Shown here: positions 21,605-33,050 of the stretch, piece after piece
How the letters are laid out: each line of letters opens with the position of its first letter
Numbering within the stretch: position 1 is the first letter of the stretch
Assembly: GCA_023362775.1 (NCBI GenBank)
Contig: JALMGJ010000002.1
Location: forward strand, 108,307,981-108,371,980
DNA length: 64,000 nt
Reading direction: 5' to 3'
Origin: Charina bottae
Taxonomy: Eukaryota; Chordata; Lepidosauria; Squamata; Charinaidae
Notes under the pieces: generated by a model
Databases searched by the model: none
The model's input: only the letters and a program-made list of their open reading frames with translations
Told to the model about the DNA's origin: nothing
Made by a program: the position numbers and the translations under genes

Positions 21605-22330
21605 TTTGGTGTTTTACAAACAAGGTGTCACTACAGAACTGTTCAGTTTCTGTTCTTTCTGAATCTGTGGTTGCAGCCATAGATTCAGATCAGTCTAATA
21701 TTTATTGGCTTGCTTTAGATTCAAACTAAGATAATTCTCATCATTTGGGGGGGGGGGTATCCAAGCACTGACTTTAACAACATTTAGTTTACTAATTATG
21801 CTACTCTATTTTTCTACACATATCTTTGCAGCATCATACTTTGCTTTTGTCTCTAGTCACATAAGCAGGTAGACATTCTTTCAACTTTAATTCAACCAAA
21901 TCATAAGCATCATTGCCACTCATACTTGCCCTTTGTTTTTCTTTTCTCTAGCAATTTGTTGGATAATTTCTGACTTGGGACTGGAATTTTTGAAATCAGT
22001 TTTAAAAAATATTCTGAGAGATCATGGGAGAAAAATAGCTTCAGCAACCATGTAGAAATGTCCTCTCTATCTGTACATTTCAATTTTGTTTCATAAGAAA
22101 AGAGCTTTGCAGAAGTCTGTTCCATTTCATATTGTTATTTTCCACCCATCTCTCTAACTTATCAAAATAGTTTGGAATAAATTTCTGTTTTCTAAATTAT
22201 GATACCATTAGTAGGATAGTTAATAATTTAGAAGCAAATTTGTTAAACATTAATTCATTCATAAAAACTTTAAAGAATAATTCCTCTGCAATTCCTAGCA
22301 TTAAACCTTGTAGCATCTCACTTGGTCCAG
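21605..22330. other. Unassigned sequence
   Basis: No gene is seen. A G run lies at 21749-21758. A 71-codon frame at 21910-22125 looks like chance or an unrecognised relic. Confidence 0.4.
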
Positions 22331-22339
22331 TTTGTTTAG

Positions 22340-22770
22340 CATCTCACTTTTATCCACTTTGATTTTTAAAAATGATGTGCTCTTTTGAGTATGATTTCCA
22401 AGCCAGTGATATATGCATTTAACATTTCAGGAGACTGCTAATCACCATGTCACTGGTATTCTTTAAAATGCTTTGCTGTAATCAAAATATATTAAGCCTG
22501 CCACATTCACACACTCCACTAAGGAAGTTATCAAATTCCCCCCCCCCCAAAAAAAAATCTACGTAAGATTAGCATGGTCTTGACAAATCCATGTTGACTT
22601 CTAGTAATTACCACATTGTTTTTAAGGTGTGTACAGACCAATGTCTACAAAATCTGCTTACAATCTTCCCAGATATCAGGGTCAGATAAAGTGGTCTGTA
22701 ATCTCCTTTGCTCTTTCTGAAAGTAGGGATAATATTTGTTCTCCAATCAACTGGCACTTCATCAGTTCCC
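22340..22770 (-). pseudogene. CR1/L3-like LINE relic, RT fragment
   Basis: The minus strand encodes a decayed RT segment (VPVDWRTNIIPTFRKSKGDYRPLYL...GK) of the CR1 type (normally EDWxxAxVxPIFKKG...NYRPVSLTS). Adjacent minus-strand sequence also reads like CR1/L3 (HGFVKTML). There are many stops. Confidence 0.7.
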
Positions 22771-22774
22771 AATT

Positions 22775-23640
22775 TCTTTAAAATTAATTTATTAATTTTA
22801 TTAATTTTATTTAGAAGATTTATATTGCCACCCATCTTATGGCACACAACTCTGGGTGGCTAACAACTGTAGTAAAAACACAAGCAATAAGTACAGGACA
22901 ACAATAATACAAAATCAAGAAAAATCAGATACCCAATCCATCAGCTACACCCATTCATCTCTACAATCCCCAGGCTCCAACCTTACTATCCCAATGCGTG
23001 GGGGGAAAGCCAGCTCTTCACGGCTTTCTGGAAGGTTAAGGGGGTGGGGGCACATCACAAGAAGCACATCTCAAGAAGAAGAGTGTTCCTGATAAATACT
23101 TTACATAGTAAAGTAAAGTAGAACAGAAAGAGTAAGGAAGTGGAAGTAAAAGAAGGGAAGAGAGGGAAGAGGAAGAAAAGAAAGAAAGAAAGACTGAGTA
23201 AGTAGGAAGTTGGTTAGGTTGGGCGATTTAGTTGTTTTAAATAAATTAAGTTAATGTTTTTTTTGTTTTGTTTTTGTTTTTGTTTTTGTTTTTTTGTTAG
23301 ATAAGTTTAGATTAGGTAAAGGTTATATAGTATACAAAAGGTTATAGTTTAGGATATTAGTTTAATGTTAGGTTATATTTTTATGTATTGTGCGTCTTTG
23401 TATTGTATTGTATTGTATTGTGTGCTGTGTTATGTATTGTATATAATAAAATTTATTTTAATAAAAAATAAAAAAAGAGAAAATTTTAAAAAAAGAAAAA
23501 TGTTGGGAAGCACCAAAAGAAGAAGAAGAAGAAGAAGAAGAAGAGTGTTCCACAGGGCAGGGTTGCTATAGAAAAGGCACACTTCCTAGGTCCCTCATAC
23601 ATACAGTACATACATAAAAGTTTTGCCAGATAATCAGCAA
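22775..23640 (-). pseudogene. L2-like LINE 3' end, split by an L1 tail
   Basis: The plus strand reads ATTGCCACCCATC and then CTCTGGGTGG, the reverse complement of the L2 3' end seen in sense at 61715-61790. It is interrupted by 23090-23534 and resumes with GTTCCACAGGGCAGG. It is non-coding. Confidence 0.7.
23090..23534 (+). mobile_element. L1-like LINE 3' end with poly(A) tail
   Basis: A 5'-truncated insertion ends in AATAAAATTTATTTTAATAAAAA and an A-rich tail, then an (AGA)n run. The flanking direct repeat AAGAAGAAGAGTGTTCC is at 23073-23089 and 23535-23551 (17 bp). It has no coding sequence. Confidence 0.7.
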
Positions 23641-25442
23641 GTTCCTTCAGTACACAAGGATGCATTTGAACTTGTTACGGTAAAGAGGTGTTCCCTAACT
23701 GTAATACTATCAGTCTCAAGCTTTAGTCCTGCCCGTTCATTCTGTTCTTCATACCCTTGGTAGAAGAAATACTTTCTTAATGTGGGAAGGGGAGGAGAGA
23801 AAAGGGAGAGGAACTGAGTGGTTGTGCCATTGTTGTTGTTGTTGTTATCTCTCAGCATACTGATATCTTAATTGAGCAGCTGTATACAGATTCCTTTTTG
23901 GTGCATTTTTATGTGTCTTGGGTATACCCTCTCTCCTGCTCCACATTCTTGGCAGCATGGAGGTTGATCATTTTATTTGGCTACTAATAACATCTTGCTC
24001 ATAACTGGTTAGTGCTGCCTACTGAGGCAGTTAATAAAGGCTTCCCTTGGTAAGCATTTGAAGGACCTCATGGCTGAAGGCAACTATCCCAACCAATCAC
24101 TGCTAACTCACTTTAGAGTATGGGGAAAAGGAAGGACTTTTGGACTGTGCAAGTAAAAACTCCACAAACACTGACTGGAGTGGATGGGCCCCTTGACTAA
24201 CCATCATAGTGGGGAGCTAATTAAAATTTCAGATCAGTGAATGGCAGTTTAGCTCAGCTGGAAATAATGGGATACTAAAGTAGTCCCCAATTACTTATAT
24301 TTTCATTCCATTTGTGCAAAGGTAAATGATAGAAGTGGAACTTTTGGGGGCAGGATCTGAAAAAGTATATTAATCAGACAGGGGCTTAGCAAACCAAGAT
24401 AAAATCACAGTGTGCATTTAGCATCTTTCAAGAGCACAAAACCTGCTTCTATATGAGCATCTTATTTCTGATTTGGCTTACTTCCTCTGTGCTTCATAAT
24501 GCAATCAAATCATCTGGCATACCCTTTTAATTGGTCTTTCAAGTGTCCTAAAGATAAAAAATCAAAATACACAAAGGACACAGAAACACATGAATAAATA
24601 TACTATAGTCCATCTATTAACATCCCTCAAGATCCATAACATTTAGTGATCTGCATATAATTCCCTTTTTCCATCAGACACATGTGGTAAGTCAACCAAA
24701 TTCTCAGAACCAGATATATTTCCTTTGCCCATTCAGCAAGAGAATTTAATCATTAGTTTACTAGTTTACGTTAAGTGTATTAACTTAAAGGCTTCAAGGT
24801 GAACACAAGTTCTTTTTCTAAGGTCTGTCCAATGTGAGGCTTATGGTAATCTACAAAGCTTCACCCTAATCCCAGTCTTCCAATCTAGCAGTTTTCATTA
24901 TTTTTCTAGATTAAAAAAAAAGAACTGAATTTTGAGGCCTACTGTAAATTCCACAGTAATTGTACCCATCCGTAATATGAAAGCCACAACTTATCAAACA
25001 CTATACTCCATGTCTTAGAGACCAACTCTTAGCATATTCATAAGACTTCATAGTAACTTCTTAAAAAGTTACTATCAGGGAGACAGAAAAATGCAGCATA
25101 AAATGCCATTTTGCTCTTCTTTCTTATTTCTTAGAAAAGTCTCCATGTCTTTATGGGCCATTCTGTTCTTCATTTCTGACTCATTTACCTCCCCTTTTGC
25201 CCTCTTATTGTCTCATTAATAGGTCTATAGAAATCATTTGAAGAGGCACTCCACTACGTTTTTTTAAAATTTTGTTGCAATTTTTAAAAGAGAAATACAG
25301 AAGAAACAATATACAATCAATCAATCAATGAAAAACAGTAATATCCAACAGTTCCAAAACAAGCATAAATAAACAAACAGTAAAAATCCTAAAAATTAAC
25401 ATACTAAATATAAATCTACATATATCACATATTCATGTAAAC
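23641..25442. other. Unassigned sequence
   Basis: No gene or clear repeat is seen in this 1.8-kb AT-rich stretch, apart from (GTT)n near 23828-23847. Confidence 0.45.
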
Positions 25443-25693
25443 CAGAGCTTTCCAAACTGTGTGTCGCGACACAAAAGTGTGTCGCCACACACAGTCTGGT
25501 GTGTCGCCACACAACCAGATCATCATCAGCGCTTCCGGGTTTTCCCGCGGTGACACACCAATGGCGGCGCGCAAAAACCTGAAAGTGGCAGCAGCGCTTC
25601 CGGGTTTTTGCGTTCTGCCGCTTCCAGGTTTTCCCACGGCGACACACCAACAGCGGTTGGTGTGTCGCCGCGGGAAAACTTTGGAAAGCCCTG
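25443..25693. mobile_element. Short non-autonomous hAT-type element (family 2)
   Basis: Terminal repeats CAGAGCTTTCCAAA and TTTGGAAAGCCCTG; 8-bp TSD ATGTAAAC at 25435-25442 and 25694-25701. The 251-bp interior repeats GTGTCGCC and TTCCGGGTTTT motifs in both orientations. It shares its ends with 3720-5213. Confidence 0.95.
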
Positions 25694-25701
25694 ATGTAAA
25701 C

Positions 25702-26374
25702 ATATAATAACAATATATCAAATTGTGCATATAATTTTTTTTATTTTTATATAAAATATTATTATTGTTAATGGAAAAAATAGCCTTTTCAAAAATCGAT
25801 AAATTACACATTTCTTGAATCTACTCTTTGATAGTCTGACTTTTCTAATATTTCAGTATAACGCTCTTGGCTATTTCCCATGCCCTATACAACCAGTACT
25901 CCTCAAAAAACTTTTTTTGTAGTTTTTATTCTTTTCTTGAAATCTAAACATTTCTGAGGTGCTCCACTTGTGAGCAAAGCATTCCTCTGGATATAGTCTC
26001 AAAGCTATGGAGCATACTACTCAAAGGCTCATCTGATTTTTTATGGAACTACTTTGTGGTTTTGTGGAGCAGAACCAGAGGGCTGTTTCCTTTAGAAGCA
26101 AAGTGCCTCATCAAATGATTTACACAGGCCTATGAGGAAGCATATTTTCCCTCTTCCCAAGATGTTCATTTTGTCTTCATCTGCCAACATTTTCAAAATA
26201 CTTAAGTAAATACAATAAGTTTTAACAATCTGACTGTTCCCAGTTAATGCCATTTCAATTTCATTGGATGAAAAATCCTAGCATGTATTGTTTGCTGCAT
26301 GACATGTGCTTGATTGCATACGAGTAGGCACAATAGTAATCTCCTTAAATCACAACAAACAAACTGGATGTTCT

Positions 26375-26375
<1 letters not shown>
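25702..26375. other. Unassigned sequence
   Basis: AT-rich, nothing recognised. Confidence 0.4.
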
Positions 26376-26414
<39 letters not shown>

Positions 26415-26646
26415 TTTTCTATCCCGGCTTTATTATTTTTTATAAATAACTCAAGGCAGCGAACATACCTAATACTCCCTCCTCCTATTTTCCCAACAAC
26501 AACAACCCTGCGAGGTGAGTTGGGCTGAGAGAGAGTGACTGGCCCAAGGTCACCCAGCTGGCTTTCATGCCTAAGGTAGGACTAGAACTCTCAGTCTCCT
26601 GGTTTCTAGCCCATTGCCTTAACCATTAGACCAAACTGGCTCTCAT
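26376..26646 (-). mobile_element. tRNA-derived CORE-type (MIR-like) SINE
   Basis: On the minus strand: tRNA head GAGCCAGTTTGGTCTAATGG with GTTCTAGTCCTACC as box B, then the CORE-like GTGACCTTGGGCCAGTCAC, ending in a (TAAA)n tail. Related copies are at 32836-33050 and 54935-55170. Confidence 0.85.
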
Positions 26647-26649
26647 TCT

Positions 26650-27785
26650 TATTTCAGAAGTGTTACTACTGAGGGTTTGAAGTTAATAAACACAACACCC
26701 TTTATACCGTATCTAGGAAAAACTTATTTTAAAGTGACCTGGCAGAAACAGTTGTTCAGTTAAGAATCAAGTACTCATCAAGAATCATTAAGAATCAAGT
26801 AAGAATAAAACTCTTTACTGACCATTTAAAAATGAAAAAGTGAGTGTAACAAAGTTCTTCCCCTGCCTTTTGTTTTACTATATGTGGCCTCAGGAGACAG
26901 AAATGCAATTGCACACACATACACAAAGAGAGAGACAATCTGTTTATCTATTGAATTCAGCATGGTTGTATCTTTTCATCATAGAGGCCAAACAGTACCA
27001 TGTTTAACTTTCTTAGTGAACAGAGAAGATGCAGTCACTTGAAAGAAGTTCACAGCTGGACAAAGCTGGGAATAATGCAATGAAGGAAACACACAGCAAC
27101 CTGCAGTTGTATGAAGAGGAGAAGAAAGGAAATATTATAAAAGCCAAAGCTTTCAAAACTCACCAGCAACAAACATAAAAAATGTCATCCCACTGGAAGA
27201 CACAACAGTCTTCATTTTTAAAGCATTTCTCTGAAGCACAGAACAATCAAATTATTTGACTGCTTGTCTAACACTAAGATGGTATTATCAGTGGACATCC
27301 TGCAGGTGCAAGATAAGATAGCAAGAAAGGAATGTTGTAAAGCTACTTTCCATTGTAACTGACTGATTTGGTGAGCTGGACATTTCATACTTAATAAAAA
27401 GGATTATTTTAAAATCCCTTTCAGTCCAATGGGGTATGTCTACCTTGTTGCAGCTATGTGATTCATTACTAAAAGCTCTTTTTTTCAAAAGGAGGTAACT
27501 GTATTAAGTGTCTGAAAGGAGGCAACACACAACTGGCACAATAGAAATTGATCTCCTCAGGTGAATTGTTATGAGTGGGAAAGTGACTGGCTGACCAGAA
27601 CGGTTTACTTGCTTTTTTCATACTTTATTTATACAGATCCCAGAAATCATTACTCATGTGAATGATAGCTTATTATAGACCCAAGAAGCGGCAGATTTCA
27701 GGCAAGATTTTTGCATGGCTGAGCTGCGAGGTCACATTCACCTATATAGTCTATAAAACTGAATGACTAAATATGGTCTTATAAA
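26650..27785. other. Unassigned sequence
   Basis: No gene or classifiable repeat is seen. Confidence 0.4.
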
Positions 27786-27794
27786 ACTGGGTAG

Positions 27795-28110
27795 TAGGGG
27801 CACGATGGCTCAGCGGTTAAGACACCAGGCTTGTCGATCGGAAGGTTGGTGGTTCGAGACCCAAGCGCCGCGTGGCAGAGTGAGCTCCCGCACTAGCCCC
27901 AGCTCTTGCTAACCTAGCAAATTGAAAGCATGCAAATGCAAGTAGATAAATAGGTACCACTTCTATGGGATGGTAACAGCGTTCGGCACACGTCATGACC
28001 GTGGAAGCGTCTTCGGACAGCGCTGGCTCTTCGGCTAAGAAACGGAGATGAGCACCACCCCCTAGAGTCAGACACAACTGTGCAGGGGAAACTCTTTATC
28101 TTTACCTTAT
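27795..28110 (+). mobile_element. tRNA-derived SINE
   Basis: Head GATGGCTCAGCGGTTAAGAC (box A) and GGTTCGAGACCC (box B), body as in 13604-13936, tail TTTATCTTTACCTTAT. TSD ACTGGGTAG at 27786-27794 and 28111-28119. Confidence 0.92.
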
Positions 28111-28119
28111 ACTGGGTAG

Positions 28120-28545
28120 AGAATATCCCATAACAGAAAGAAAAATGACTTTTTGCTACTTCTCCCCTTTTTTTTTTTTGCCCTCTGGAAATTAGCACCA
28201 GAAACTTGTGTCATGGAGTAGGAAGAGCATGAAACTGTAGGAAAACATCTCTATTTTCCTCCCCAACCCCTGCCCCGTACTTAAAAAAAAAAGCAACCAC
28301 CTTTCATGAAATAAACCAGAATAAATTGTTAGAATCCAAATTACTGTATTTTAGAAGGCCTCATGAAATTTAGGGCTGTGAGTGCCGATTTAATCTCATC
28401 AAGTGAATCACTTGCTAATAGTATGTGGCAGCATCTAGCCATCATTGGCTAATGAAAAGCTAAGCAGGATTGGATGAGACAGTCCAATCCTGAGATAGGA
28501 ATTTCCATGACTGTATATACTGGTTGAAAAAATGCTCCAGAAGTA
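28120..28545. other. Unassigned sequence
   Basis: Nothing recognised apart from homopolymer runs. Confidence 0.4.
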
Positions 28546-29125
28546 TTTGTTTGTTTGTTTGTTTGTTTGTTTATTTATTTATTTATTTAATCAAATTTCT
28601 ATCACCACCCATCTCTCCCTCAAGGAGGGACCCTGGGCAGTTTACAGTAAAAACAAAATTTAAAATTCAATAAAACCAGCAATAATACAAATAACGTTAA
28701 AAATATAAAATACAATAAATTCCAGTTGGTGATAGGTTCTGTTCCAGTCCATGAGTGTGTAAAAAGCTGCTTTAGGGCACCAGCCATCCCCAAGAGTGAA
28801 TATTCCCCTCCCCGTCCCAGGCACGATGGCAAAACCAGGTCTTTAGATTTTATAGAAGTCCAGGAGAGAGGGGGCTTGCCTCAACTCCGGGGGAAGAATG
28901 TTCCAGAGGGCGGGAGCCACTGTAGATAAGGCCCGCTTCCTGGACCCCACTAGATGGAATTCTCTTACAGACGGGATCCATAGCATGCCCTCTCTGCATG
29001 ACCAGGTAGGGCGGGTTGATATGACGGGGATGAGATGGTTCTTTAGTTAACCTGGACCCATGCCATGTAGGGCTTTAAAAGTAAGTAATAGCAAGCCAGT
29101 TCTAAACCTGGGGTTAGGGTCACTG
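28546..29125 (-). pseudogene. L2-like LINE 3' region
   Basis: It begins with a (GTTT)n(ATTT)n tail on the plus strand, then CACCCATCTCTCCCTCAAGG as in the antisense L2 end at 39780. It also shares GTTCCAGAGGGCGGG and CATGCCATGTAGGGCTTTAA with 39757-40500. Non-coding and decayed. Confidence 0.75.
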
Positions 29126-29201
29126 TGGAACCCCTGCTGAATTTTTGCATATTGGGGAGTATTGTTTGTCTGGGCAATTAAGTGTGTTTTTAGTGTATGT
29201 T

Positions 29202-29203
<2 letters not shown>

Positions 29204-29280
<77 letters not shown>
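29204..29280. repeat. (GT)n(GA)n microsatellite
   Basis: About 15 GT units followed by about 22 GA units. Confidence 0.97.
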
Positions 29281-29283
<3 letters not shown>

Positions 29284-29546
29284 TATTATATGCTGTCCTG
29301 AGTCTTCTTGGAGTTAGGTGGTCTTAACAAATCCAATAAAAAAGTAAATAAAATAATAAAATAATTGCCAAGAAATTACAGATATATACATATAGTCACT
29401 AGAAATTGAGTTCGACTCAAATATGACTTAACTTTTTTACCCTTAGATAGTATGGTAATTATCATTCAGTTTTCAAAAACTATGATTCTAAAGGTTTTAG
29501 GAGTAAGACATCCCAAAGACCATATACACCTCTATTGCCCAATTAA

Positions 29547-30087
29547 CAAGCCACCCATTTTTGCCAACCTATACATGGAAGAAGTGGAGAAGAAAGCACT
29601 CAGCACATTCCAGGGAATGGCGCCCACCCACTGGTTCATGTATGTGGATGACACCTGGGTTAAAATCAAGGCCCAGGAGGTACAGGTTTTCACAGACCAT
29701 ATAAATACCATAGATGCAAACATTAGGTTCACCAGGGAAGACACCAAGGACAACAGGCTGGCATTCCTAGACTTTGAAGTCCTTATTGGGACCTGTGGCA
29801 AGCTAGAAATAGAGATCTGGAGGAAACCCACACACAGAGACCAATACCTGATGTTTGACTCCCACCATCCACTGCGGCACAAAGTAGGCGTCATCAGGAC
29901 ATTGTCCCACAGGGCAGAAACCATCCCCACCTCCATGGGTGCCAAAAAGAAAGAAAATCAGCACCCGAGGACAGCTCTGAAGACCTGTGGATATCCAAAT
30001 TGGGCCTTCATTAAATCCAAGTCTACCCCAGACCCAAAACAATGGCAGACAGAGCTGAGACTCAGAATCAATGGAAGAACCTGGTAA
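29547..30087 (+). pseudogene. Penelope reverse transcriptase, C-terminal half
   Basis: Encodes RT from the palm onward: NLYMEEVEKKAL, then the catalytic YVDD at 29641-29652 (WFMYVDDTWVKI), FTREDTKDNRLAFLDFEV and WRKPTHRDQYL, all typical of Penelope RT. The N-terminal fingers are absent because coding sequence starts abruptly at the direct repeat. A frameshift near 30050-30085 separates it from the endonuclease frame. Confidence 0.88.
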
Positions 30088-30599
30088 TTCCTTACATGGC
30101 CGGCATGTCGGAAAAGATAAAACAGATATTTGGCAAACACAACATACCTGTATATTTCAAACCCACCAACACACTGAGACAGATGCTTGTACACCCTAAA
30201 GATCGAACACCAAAACATAAGAGGAGCAATGTAGTATATGCAATCCAGTGCAGTGAGGAGTGTTCTGAGCTCTACATTGGAGAAACCAAACAGCCTTTAC
30301 ACAAGAGGATGGCCCAACACAGGAGGAGCAACACCACAGGACCAGAATCAGTTGTTTACCTTCATCTAAAAGAAAAAAGACACTCATTTGAGGACATTAA
30401 TGTTCACATTTTGGACAGGGAAGATGGGTGGTTTGAGAGATGGGTTAAGGAATCCATTCATGCCAAAGTGGAAAATCCTTCCTTCAATAGAGGCGGAGGC
30501 CTCAGGCACAACTTGTCCCCCATTTATCATGCTGCTCTTTCATTAGTCCCCAGGAAGATTAAGACCACTTCACAAGTTCACCAGCAAGGCCACATTTAA
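30042..30599 (+). CDS. Penelope GIY-YIG endonuclease domain
   Basis: The Uri/GIY-YIG-like nuclease appears as NVVYAIQCSEEC and LYIGETKQPLHKRMAQH, with the catalytic Arg-containing segment and, later, Glu in ERWVKESIHAKVENPSF. The C-terminus (RHNLSPIYHAAL, VPRKIKTT) is the part duplicated in the fold-back at 11067-11831. It would cut target DNA for integration. The open frame is complete to its stop, but RT upstream is truncated, so the element is not autonomous. Confidence 0.88.
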   Translation: MADRAETQNQWKNLVIPYMAGMSEKIKQIFGKHNIPVYFKPTNTLRQMLVHPKDRTPKHKRSNVVYAIQCSEECSELYIGETKQPLHKRMAQHRRSNTTGPESVVYLHLKEKRHSFEDINVHILDREDGWFERWVKESIHAKVENPSFNRGGGLRHNLSPIYHAALSLVPRKIKTTSQVHQQGHI

Positions 30600-30752
30600 C
30601 GATCCACTTGGGGATGAATAAAGGTTTTAGGAGTAAGAGATCCCAAAGACTATCTATACCTCAATTGCCCAATTAACAAGCCAATAGGTGTAAAGTCAAT
30701 ACAGCCACCCTGGAAGACATATATGGGTTCCCCTCACCAACCTTTGCCCAGA

Positions 30753-30790
30753 CTGAAGAAGCTGCTTGGACAAGCAGCGAAACTTTTCAA
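30753..30790 (+). ncRNA. Hammerhead-like ribozyme motif in Penelope terminal repeat
   Basis: CTGAAGA, one extra A, stem GCTGCTT-GGAC-AAGCAGC, then GAAAC. Relative to the fold-back copy at 44889 the stem changes C/G to G/C on both sides, keeping pairing. Hammerhead ribozymes are known in Penelope-like elements. The extra A before stem II departs from the canonical CUGANGA core, so activity is uncertain. Confidence 0.55.
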
Positions 30791-30858
30791 CCAAAAGAAA
30801 GAAATCCAGTTGCATATGATTCTGTAGGCTGCATCAATGGAAGTGTAATTTCCAAATA

Positions 30859-31865
30859 ATGGAAAGTAATCATTCTTCAATCTATCAAAAAGATCTTCAA
30901 ACTATCCTAAACATCTTTGCAGAAGCATATGAAAAGCTCGGCCTCTCGATTTACATTAAAAAAATTAAAGAGCTTTACCAGCAAGTTCGAACGAATCCCT
31001 CTGCAGCACCATCAATCCAGCTTAAAGGTGTGTTACTAGAAAATGTCGACCACTTTTCTTATCTTGGCAGCCATCTATCTACAAAAGCCGACATCGACGC
31101 TGAAATTCAGCATCGTCTGAGCTCTGCGAGTATAGCTTTCTCCCGAATGAAGCGTAGAGTGTTTGAGGATCGGGACATTCGCAGGGAGACCAAAATGCTT
31201 GTTTACAAAGCCATTGTACTACAAACCCTTTTGTACGCCTGTGAAACATGGACCCTCTACAAACACCACCTCCAACTTCTTGAAAGATTCCATCAACGCT
31301 GCCTCTGAAAAATTCTGCAAATTACTTGGGAAGATAGGCAGACTAATGTTAGCGTATTAGAAGAAGCAAAAACCACCAGCATTGAAACAATGATAATCAA
31401 ACATCAACTTCGCTGGACTGGCCATGTTGTTCAAATGCCTGACCATCGTCTTCCAAAGCAGCTACTTTACTCCCAACTTAAGAATGGAAAATGGAATATT
31501 GGTGGACAGCAAAAGAGATTCAAAGATACTCTCAAAGCTAATTTAAAAAAATGTAATATCAGCATTGAGAACTGGGAAGCCCTAACTCATGAGCGTTTCA
31601 ATTGGAGGTCAGCCTTTATTAATGGCGCTACAGACTTTGAAGAAGCACGAGTACAGGGCGAAAGGGAGAAACGAGCTAAGAGAAAGGCACGTCAAGCAAA
31701 CCCTCATCATGACTGTCTTTCACCCGGAAACCTATGCCCTCATTGTGGGTGGTTGTGCGGATCCAGAATTGGCCTCTACAGCCACTTACGGATCTACTGT
31801 TAAGATTTTACCCTTGGAAGACAATCTTACTCGGCTACGAGTGATCGCCAAGAAGAAGAAGAAGA
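30859..31865 (+). pseudogene. LINE 3' end: RT thumb and C2H2 zinc-finger C-terminus
   Basis: Encodes the C-terminal part of a non-LTR ORF2: a KIKELYQQ-like start, FSYLGSHLSTKADIDAEI, YACETWTLYKHHLQLLERFHQRCL, QLRWTGHVVQMPDHRLPKQLLY, and a final C2H2 finger (CPHCGWLCGSRIGLYSHLRIYC). One stop or frameshift lies near 31305-31330. It ends in (GAA)n at 31850-31866. It lies between two copies of the Penelope terminal repeat. The clade is unresolved. A second copy, minus strand, is at 53717-54531. Confidence 0.8.
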
Positions 31866-32048
31866 AGGTGTAAAGTCAATACAGCCACCCTGGAAGACAT
31901 ATATGGGGTCCCCTCACCAACCTTTGCCCAGACTGAAGAAGCTACTTGGACAAGCAGTGAAACGTTTCAACCAAGAGAAAGAAATCCAGTTGCGTATGAT
32001 TCTGTAGGCTGCATCAGTGGAAGTATAATTTCCAAATCATGGAAAGTA
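31866..32048 (+). repeat. Second copy of Penelope terminal repeat
   Basis: It repeats 30685-30858 with few changes: GTGTAAAGTCAATACAGCC, the hammerhead-like CTGAAGA segment, then TTCTGTAGGCTGCATCA. Stem II is decayed here (GCTACTT/AAGCAGT). Confidence 0.88.
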
Positions 32049-32335
32049 ATAATTCCACTCTATTCTGCTTTGATCAGAACCAGCTTGAGTTCTTTGTCTG
32101 GTTCAGGGTATCACACTTGAAGAAGTTTCAGAGAACAGGTTCAGAGAAAAAAGATGAAGACCAACAGGGGACTAGAAACTAAATGCTATGAAGGTAAATT
32201 GAGGGACCTAAGTAGGTTTAGCCTTGAGAAAAGAAATTGGTAGGAGTGGCGAGGGCATGTGCTAGGAATCTTCAATCACCTGAAAAAATGTCATCTAGAA
32301 AAAGGGCAAGAGCAGTTCTCAGTGTAGGGAACAGA
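32049..32335 (+). pseudogene. CR1/L3-like LINE relic
   Basis: Opens with the decayed CR1 RT-thumb region (LYSALIRTS) and continues with sequence resembling the 3' part of CR1/L3 elements. Stops throughout. Confidence 0.55.
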
Positions 32336-32339
32336 GTAA

Positions 32340-32835
32340 TGATTTCAGTTATAGGAAGGCCAATGCATGGTCACTCATGCCTTGGTCATCTCTTACCTGG
32401 ATCACTGCAGTGCACTCTAATTGAGATGAGAAGTGGATTACTGCAATCCATCTCTCACTTGGACTAATTGGTGCACCCATGTAACTCCACTGCTTTGCAA
32501 GTTCCACTGGTTACCAGTGGGCTTCCAGAGCAATACCTTTCAGGGCACAGCACCTGGTTATTTGCAGGATTGCCTGTCTCTGAATACCTATGCACATCCA
32601 ATAAAATTTGACTGGATGGGCATGTTCCAGGTTCTTGTTACATAAGATCTCATTTGGTGCAAGCCAAGGAATGTATCTTCTCTGCTGCCTCACCTGCCTA
32701 TGGAAGAGCATTCCCCATAAGGTTTGGATGGTCCCAATCCTGCCTGCCTTTCAGAAAGCTCCGAAGTCCTGGCTTTTCCTTTGGGTACCGGGTCAGGAGT
32801 TCTGTGCCTGTTTTGACTGTTTCTGGAAGTTTGAA
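32340..32835 (+). pseudogene. L2-like LINE ORF2 C-terminal relic
   Basis: Sense-strand remnants of the L2 C-terminus: a VTHALVIS-like start, DYCN, LHWLPV, GTAPGYLQD. Several frameshifts. It runs into an antisense SINE. Confidence 0.65.
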
Positions 32836-33050
32836 GTTTATTTATTTTATCTATTTATTTATTTATTTATTTATAAATAAACATATATCCTTCCTTTATT
32901 TTGTACAACTCAAGGCAGCATACATAATACTCCCATCTCCTATTTTCCCCACTACTACAATCCTGTGAAGTGGGTTGGGCTGAGAGAGTGACTAGCCCAA
33001 AGTCACCCATCTGGGAAGACTAGAACTCAGTCACTTGGTTTCTAGTCTGG
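32836..33050 (-). mobile_element. CORE-type SINE, decayed
   Basis: Same body as 26376-26646: (TTTA)n tail, CTCAAGGCAGCATACATAAT, TGGGTTGGGCTGAGAGAGTG. The tRNA head is eroded. Confidence 0.8.

Larger units (their letters stand above)
29488..30858 (+). mobile_element. Penelope-like element with RT and GIY-YIG endonuclease
   Basis: It encodes the C-terminal half of a Penelope RT and a GIY-YIG endonuclease, the defining domain pair. A direct repeat of about 60 bp (GGTTTTAGGAGTAAG through AATTAACAAGCC) lies at 29488-29552 and 30622-30682, flanking the coding part. The terminal region 30683-30858 carries a hammerhead-like motif and recurs at 31866-32048, as expected for the long-terminal-repeat-like ends of Penelope elements. 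The 5' half of RT is missing. Confidence 0.9.
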
